Part shown: positions 6,437-8,053 of the stretch, in pieces
Layout of the letters: every line of letters begins with the position of its first letter
Position numbering within the stretch: position 1 is the stretch's first letter
From: Clostridiales bacterium
GTDB taxonomy: Bacteria > Bacillota > Clostridia > Lachnospirales > Lachnospiraceae
Reading direction: 5' to 3'
Length of the DNA: 8,053 bases
NCBI GenBank assembly: GCA_029267975.1
Contig: JAJUHH010000121.1
Location: 1-8,053 of the forward strand
The notes under the pieces: model-generated
The model's database searches: none
What the model saw: only the letters and a program-made list of their open reading frames with translations
What the model was told of the DNA's origin: nothing
Program-made: the position numbers and the translations under genes

Positions 6437-6518
6437 AAATGTTTAAAATATTATAGAAATGCTCTTATTGTGAGGTATTCTATAGTACTCGCTTACCGTG
6501 AAGTATACCATAATTTTA
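6402..6518. repeat. Four degenerate tandem copies of a ~29-bp unit upstream of rqcH
   Basis: Units begin at 6402, 6431, 6461 and 6489, spaced 29, 30 and 28 bp. Each starts with GCGCTTA or a one-base variant (GCTCTTA, TCGCTTA). Units one, three and four continue with a TGTGAAG-like block (CTGTGAAG, TTGTGAGG, CCGTGAAG). All four carry an ATAG/ATAA block about 23 bases in. The second unit has lost the TGTGAAG core. Unit one also contains a perfect inverted repeat, GCGCTT and AAGCGC around ACTGTG. There are no unique spacers, so this is not a CRISPR array; tandem regulator sites or a degenerate small repeat family are the alternatives. Confidence 0.65.
6502..6510 (-). promoter_or_regulatory. Candidate extended -10 element for rqcH
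   Basis: Read on the - strand this is TGGTATACT, matching the extended -10 pattern TGnTATAAT with one change. No good -35 lies 17 bases upstream, as is common for extended -10 promoters. It overlaps the outermost repeat unit. A perfect TATAAT on the same strand at 6450-6455 is an alternative, also without a -35. Confidence 0.4.
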
Positions 6519-6523
6519 TAAAG

Positions 6524-6552
6524 TTGAATACATTTTTGTTTCTTCATAATAT
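6524..6552 (+). promoter_or_regulatory. Candidate promoter of the HMA-TauE-cupredoxin gene
   Basis: TTGAAT (6524-6529), a 4-of-6 -35 match, is followed after 17 bases by TAATAT (6547-6552) or after 15 bases by CATAAT (6545-6550). The leader would be about 100 nt. No recognisable CopY-type TACAnnTGTA operator or G/C-rich CsoR-type box is present nearby. Confidence 0.35.
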
Positions 6553-6593
6553 CTCCACAACTGGATGCTATCCTTACACTAAAAGAGGATTAG

Positions 6594-6618
6594 GACAGAA
6601 AGGCTGGCAGCTTTTGTC
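6594..6618 (+). promoter_or_regulatory. Bulged hairpin in the leader of the TauE-cupredoxin gene
   Basis: GACA (6594-6597) pairs with TGTC (6615-6618), AAAG (6599-6602) with CTTT (6611-6614), and CT with AG, around the loop GGC, with two single-G bulges: ten pairs in all. There is no long T-run, so it is not a clear terminator. It lies 28 nt before the ribosome binding site. Confidence 0.4.
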
Positions 6619-6658
6619 TTGCTCCTATGTCAAAATGAATCGTCTAAGGAGGAAGTCT

Positions 6659-8053
6659 ATGTCTTCAAATATCACAACCATAACGCTACTGGTCCGGAAC
6701 ATGACCTGCGTTAACTGTGAGAATATTATTGAACGGGAACTGTCTCAGGCAGAAGGAGTATTTAGTGTGAAGGCAAGCTATTCGGCAGGGAGAGTGAGCA
6801 TCACCTATGATGTATCTATGATCAGTCCCGAGAGAATGATAGCCTTGCTAAAGCAGCATGACTATCATGCTGAGCTTTATGCAAACCAATCAGAGGCGGA
6901 GCAAAAGCGCACCGATTTTTCTGATGTTGTGGCATGGATCATCATCCTGTTTGCTTTGTATATGATAGCAAACCGCTTTGGTCTCCTGAATATTTTTAAT
7001 TCCTTTCCTATTGCCAAGGAAGGCATGGGCTATGGCATGCTCTTTGTGATTGGTCTTTTAACCTCCGTTCATTGTGTGGCTATGTGCGGAGGGATCTGTC
7101 TCAGCCAGTGTGCCAGTACAAAGGCCGATGACAATCGTCCCACAAGCAAGCTTAGTACCTTACGGCCCAGCTTGCTTTACAATCTTGGCAGAGTAATCTC
7201 CTATACCCTTCTTGGCGGGATGGTTGGTGCCATTGGTTCTGTTGTCAGCTTCTCAGGACCCTTAAAGGGTATGGTCCAGCTCTTTGCGGGAATCTTTATG
7301 GTGATCATGGGACTGAATATGTTAAACGTATTTCCCTGGCTTCGCAGATTAAATCCCAGAATGCCCAAGATATTTGCCAAGAAGATCTACGCAAAAAGAA
7401 ACAGCAGCCCTTTGTATATTGGATTATTGAATGGGCTTATGCCCTGTGGCCCCTTACAGGCCATGCAGCTTTATGCATTGTCAACGGGTAGTCCCTTCAA
7501 GGGAGCCCTCTCCATGTTCCTCTTTAGTGTCGGAACAGTTCCCCTGATGTTTGCCTTTGGTGCCATCGGTTCCCTGCTCAGCAAAAAATTTACCCATAAG
7601 ATGATGACCGTCAGTGCGGTATTGGTGCTGATCTTAGGTGTGTTTATGTTTAACAACGGTCTGACTTTATCAGGAATCGCATTTCCGCATTTTCCTTTTA
7701 TGACCGGCCAGGCAAGCAGTGCTTCTGCCAATGTAGCGCTCATCCAGGATGGGGTACAGGTGGTAACTACAGGCTTATCCTCTGGTCGCTATGAACCTAT
7801 CGTCGTGCAGAAAGGAATACCGGTGGTCTGGACGATTCAGGCAGAGCAGGGAGATATCAATGGCTGCAACAATGCCATCCTTGTCCCGGAATATAATATC
7901 CAGTACCGGCTTTCGGTGGGAGATAATGTCATTAAATTCACACCGGAGCAAAGCGGAGAGTTTCCTTTCAGCTGCTGGATGGGCATGATCAGAAGTAAAA
8001 TTACGGTTGTGGATGACTTAAACAGTGTTGACAGCAGCACCATCGAAGCCGCC
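6659..8053 (+). CDS. HMA-TauE/SafE-cupredoxin fusion, probable copper-handling membrane protein (partial, 3' end cut)
   Basis: The frame is open for 465 codons to the window edge, so the C-terminus is missing. Residues 8-74 form a heavy-metal-associated domain with MTCVNC (C17, C20). Seven hydrophobic segments follow (about 90-106, 123-148, 172-196, 203-224, 252-275, 281-306, 315-333), with family motifs HCVAMCGGIC (138-147) and GLMPCGPLQA (259-268) of the TauE/SafE group. Loops 151-171, 225-251 and 307-314 are basic, placing the HMA domain inside and the tail outside. Residues 358-452 resemble a cupredoxin, with C403 (INGCNNA) and FSCWMGM (C439, M441, M443) as candidate ligands. Such architecture fits copper capture and export or delivery rather than sulfite export; this is inference. 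AAGGAGG at 6646-6652, 6 nt before the ATG, fixes the start. It is divergent from rqcH. Confidence 0.88.
   Translation, partial: MSSNITTITLLVRNMTCVNCENIIERELSQAEGVFSVKASYSAGRVSITYDVSMISPERMIALLKQHDYHAELYANQSEAEQKRTDFSDVVAWIIILFALYMIANRFGLLNIFNSFPIAKEGMGYGMLFVIGLLTSVHCVAMCGGICLSQCASTKADDNRPTSKLSTLRPSLLYNLGRVISYTLLGGMVGAIGSVVSFSGPLKGMVQLFAGIFMVIMGLNMLNVFPWLRRLNPRMPKIFAKKIYAKRNSSPLYIGLLNGLMPCGPLQAMQLYALSTGSPFKGALSMFLFSVGTVPLMFAFGAIGSLLSKKFTHKMMTVSAVLVLILGVFMFNNGLTLSGIAFPHFPFMTGQASSASANVALIQDGVQVVTTGLSSGRYEPIVVQKGIPVVWTIQAEQGDINGCNNAILVPEYNIQYRLSVGDNVIKFTPEQSGEFPFSCWMGMIRSKITVVDDLNSVDSSTIEAA

Noticed and set aside
6402..6518. CRISPR array
   Set aside because: The ~29-bp units are similar across their full length, with no unique spacers between invariant repeats, and no cas genes are present.
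7471..7743. Minus-strand 90-codon frame inside the copper-protein gene
   Set aside because: It is a shadow of the long + strand frame, has no ribosome binding site, and its translation resembles no protein family.
6659..8053. Sulfite exporter as the literal function of the TauE/SafE-like gene
   Set aside because: The fused HMA and cupredoxin-like domains point to a metal substrate, and no sulfur-oxyanion genes lie nearby.

Overview
The window reads as a chromosomal segment of a low-to-mid GC anaerobic Firmicute of the clostridial, probably Lachnospiraceae-like, type. This rests on strong GGAGG-type ribosome binding sites, A/T-rich intergenic DNA, a NifS/NifU iron-sulfur system led by an Rrf2 regulator, and a clostridial-style RqcH and copper-handling membrane protein. 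The assignment comes from gene content and protein style only; no database search was possible.

Region 1 (about 90-3660, + strand) is an iron-sulfur/thiolation operon: an IscR-like Rrf2 regulator, the cysteine desulfurase NifS, the scaffold NifU, and the tRNA 2-thiouridylase MnmA. A TTGACA-N17-TATGCT promoter precedes it. Just downstream of that promoter lie three exact 11-bp copies of one motif on a 15-bp period, a plausible autoregulatory operator. NifS can supply sulfur to NifU for cluster assembly and to MnmA for s2U34 tRNA modification, and the IscR-like protein would sense cluster status. A long hairpin with T-runs on both sides ends the operon and probably also ends the converging transcript.

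Region 2 (3734-6380, - strand) is a two-gene unit: rqcH (ribosome-associated quality control, NFACT family) followed 49 bp later by a PHP-fold histidinol-phosphatase-like enzyme. The two are probably cotranscribed, without an obvious functional link.

Region 3 (6381-6658) is a divergent intergenic region. Its rqcH-proximal half holds four degenerate copies of a ~29-bp direct repeat that overlap the putative rqcH promoter and leader. Its other half holds the leader of the next gene, with a bulged hairpin.

Region 4 (6659 to the window edge, + strand) is a long open gene cut by the window end. It encodes an HMA metal-binding domain, a seven-helix TauE/SafE-like membrane domain, and an extracytoplasmic cupredoxin-like domain with Cys/Met rather than His ligands. 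It is probably a copper-handling protein.

The genes themselves belong to recognisable families; I see no wholly new system. The least explained signals are the repeat arrays upstream of rqcH and iscR, and the three-cysteine arrangement in MnmA that suggests an Fe-S-dependent enzyme encoded beside its own cluster machinery.
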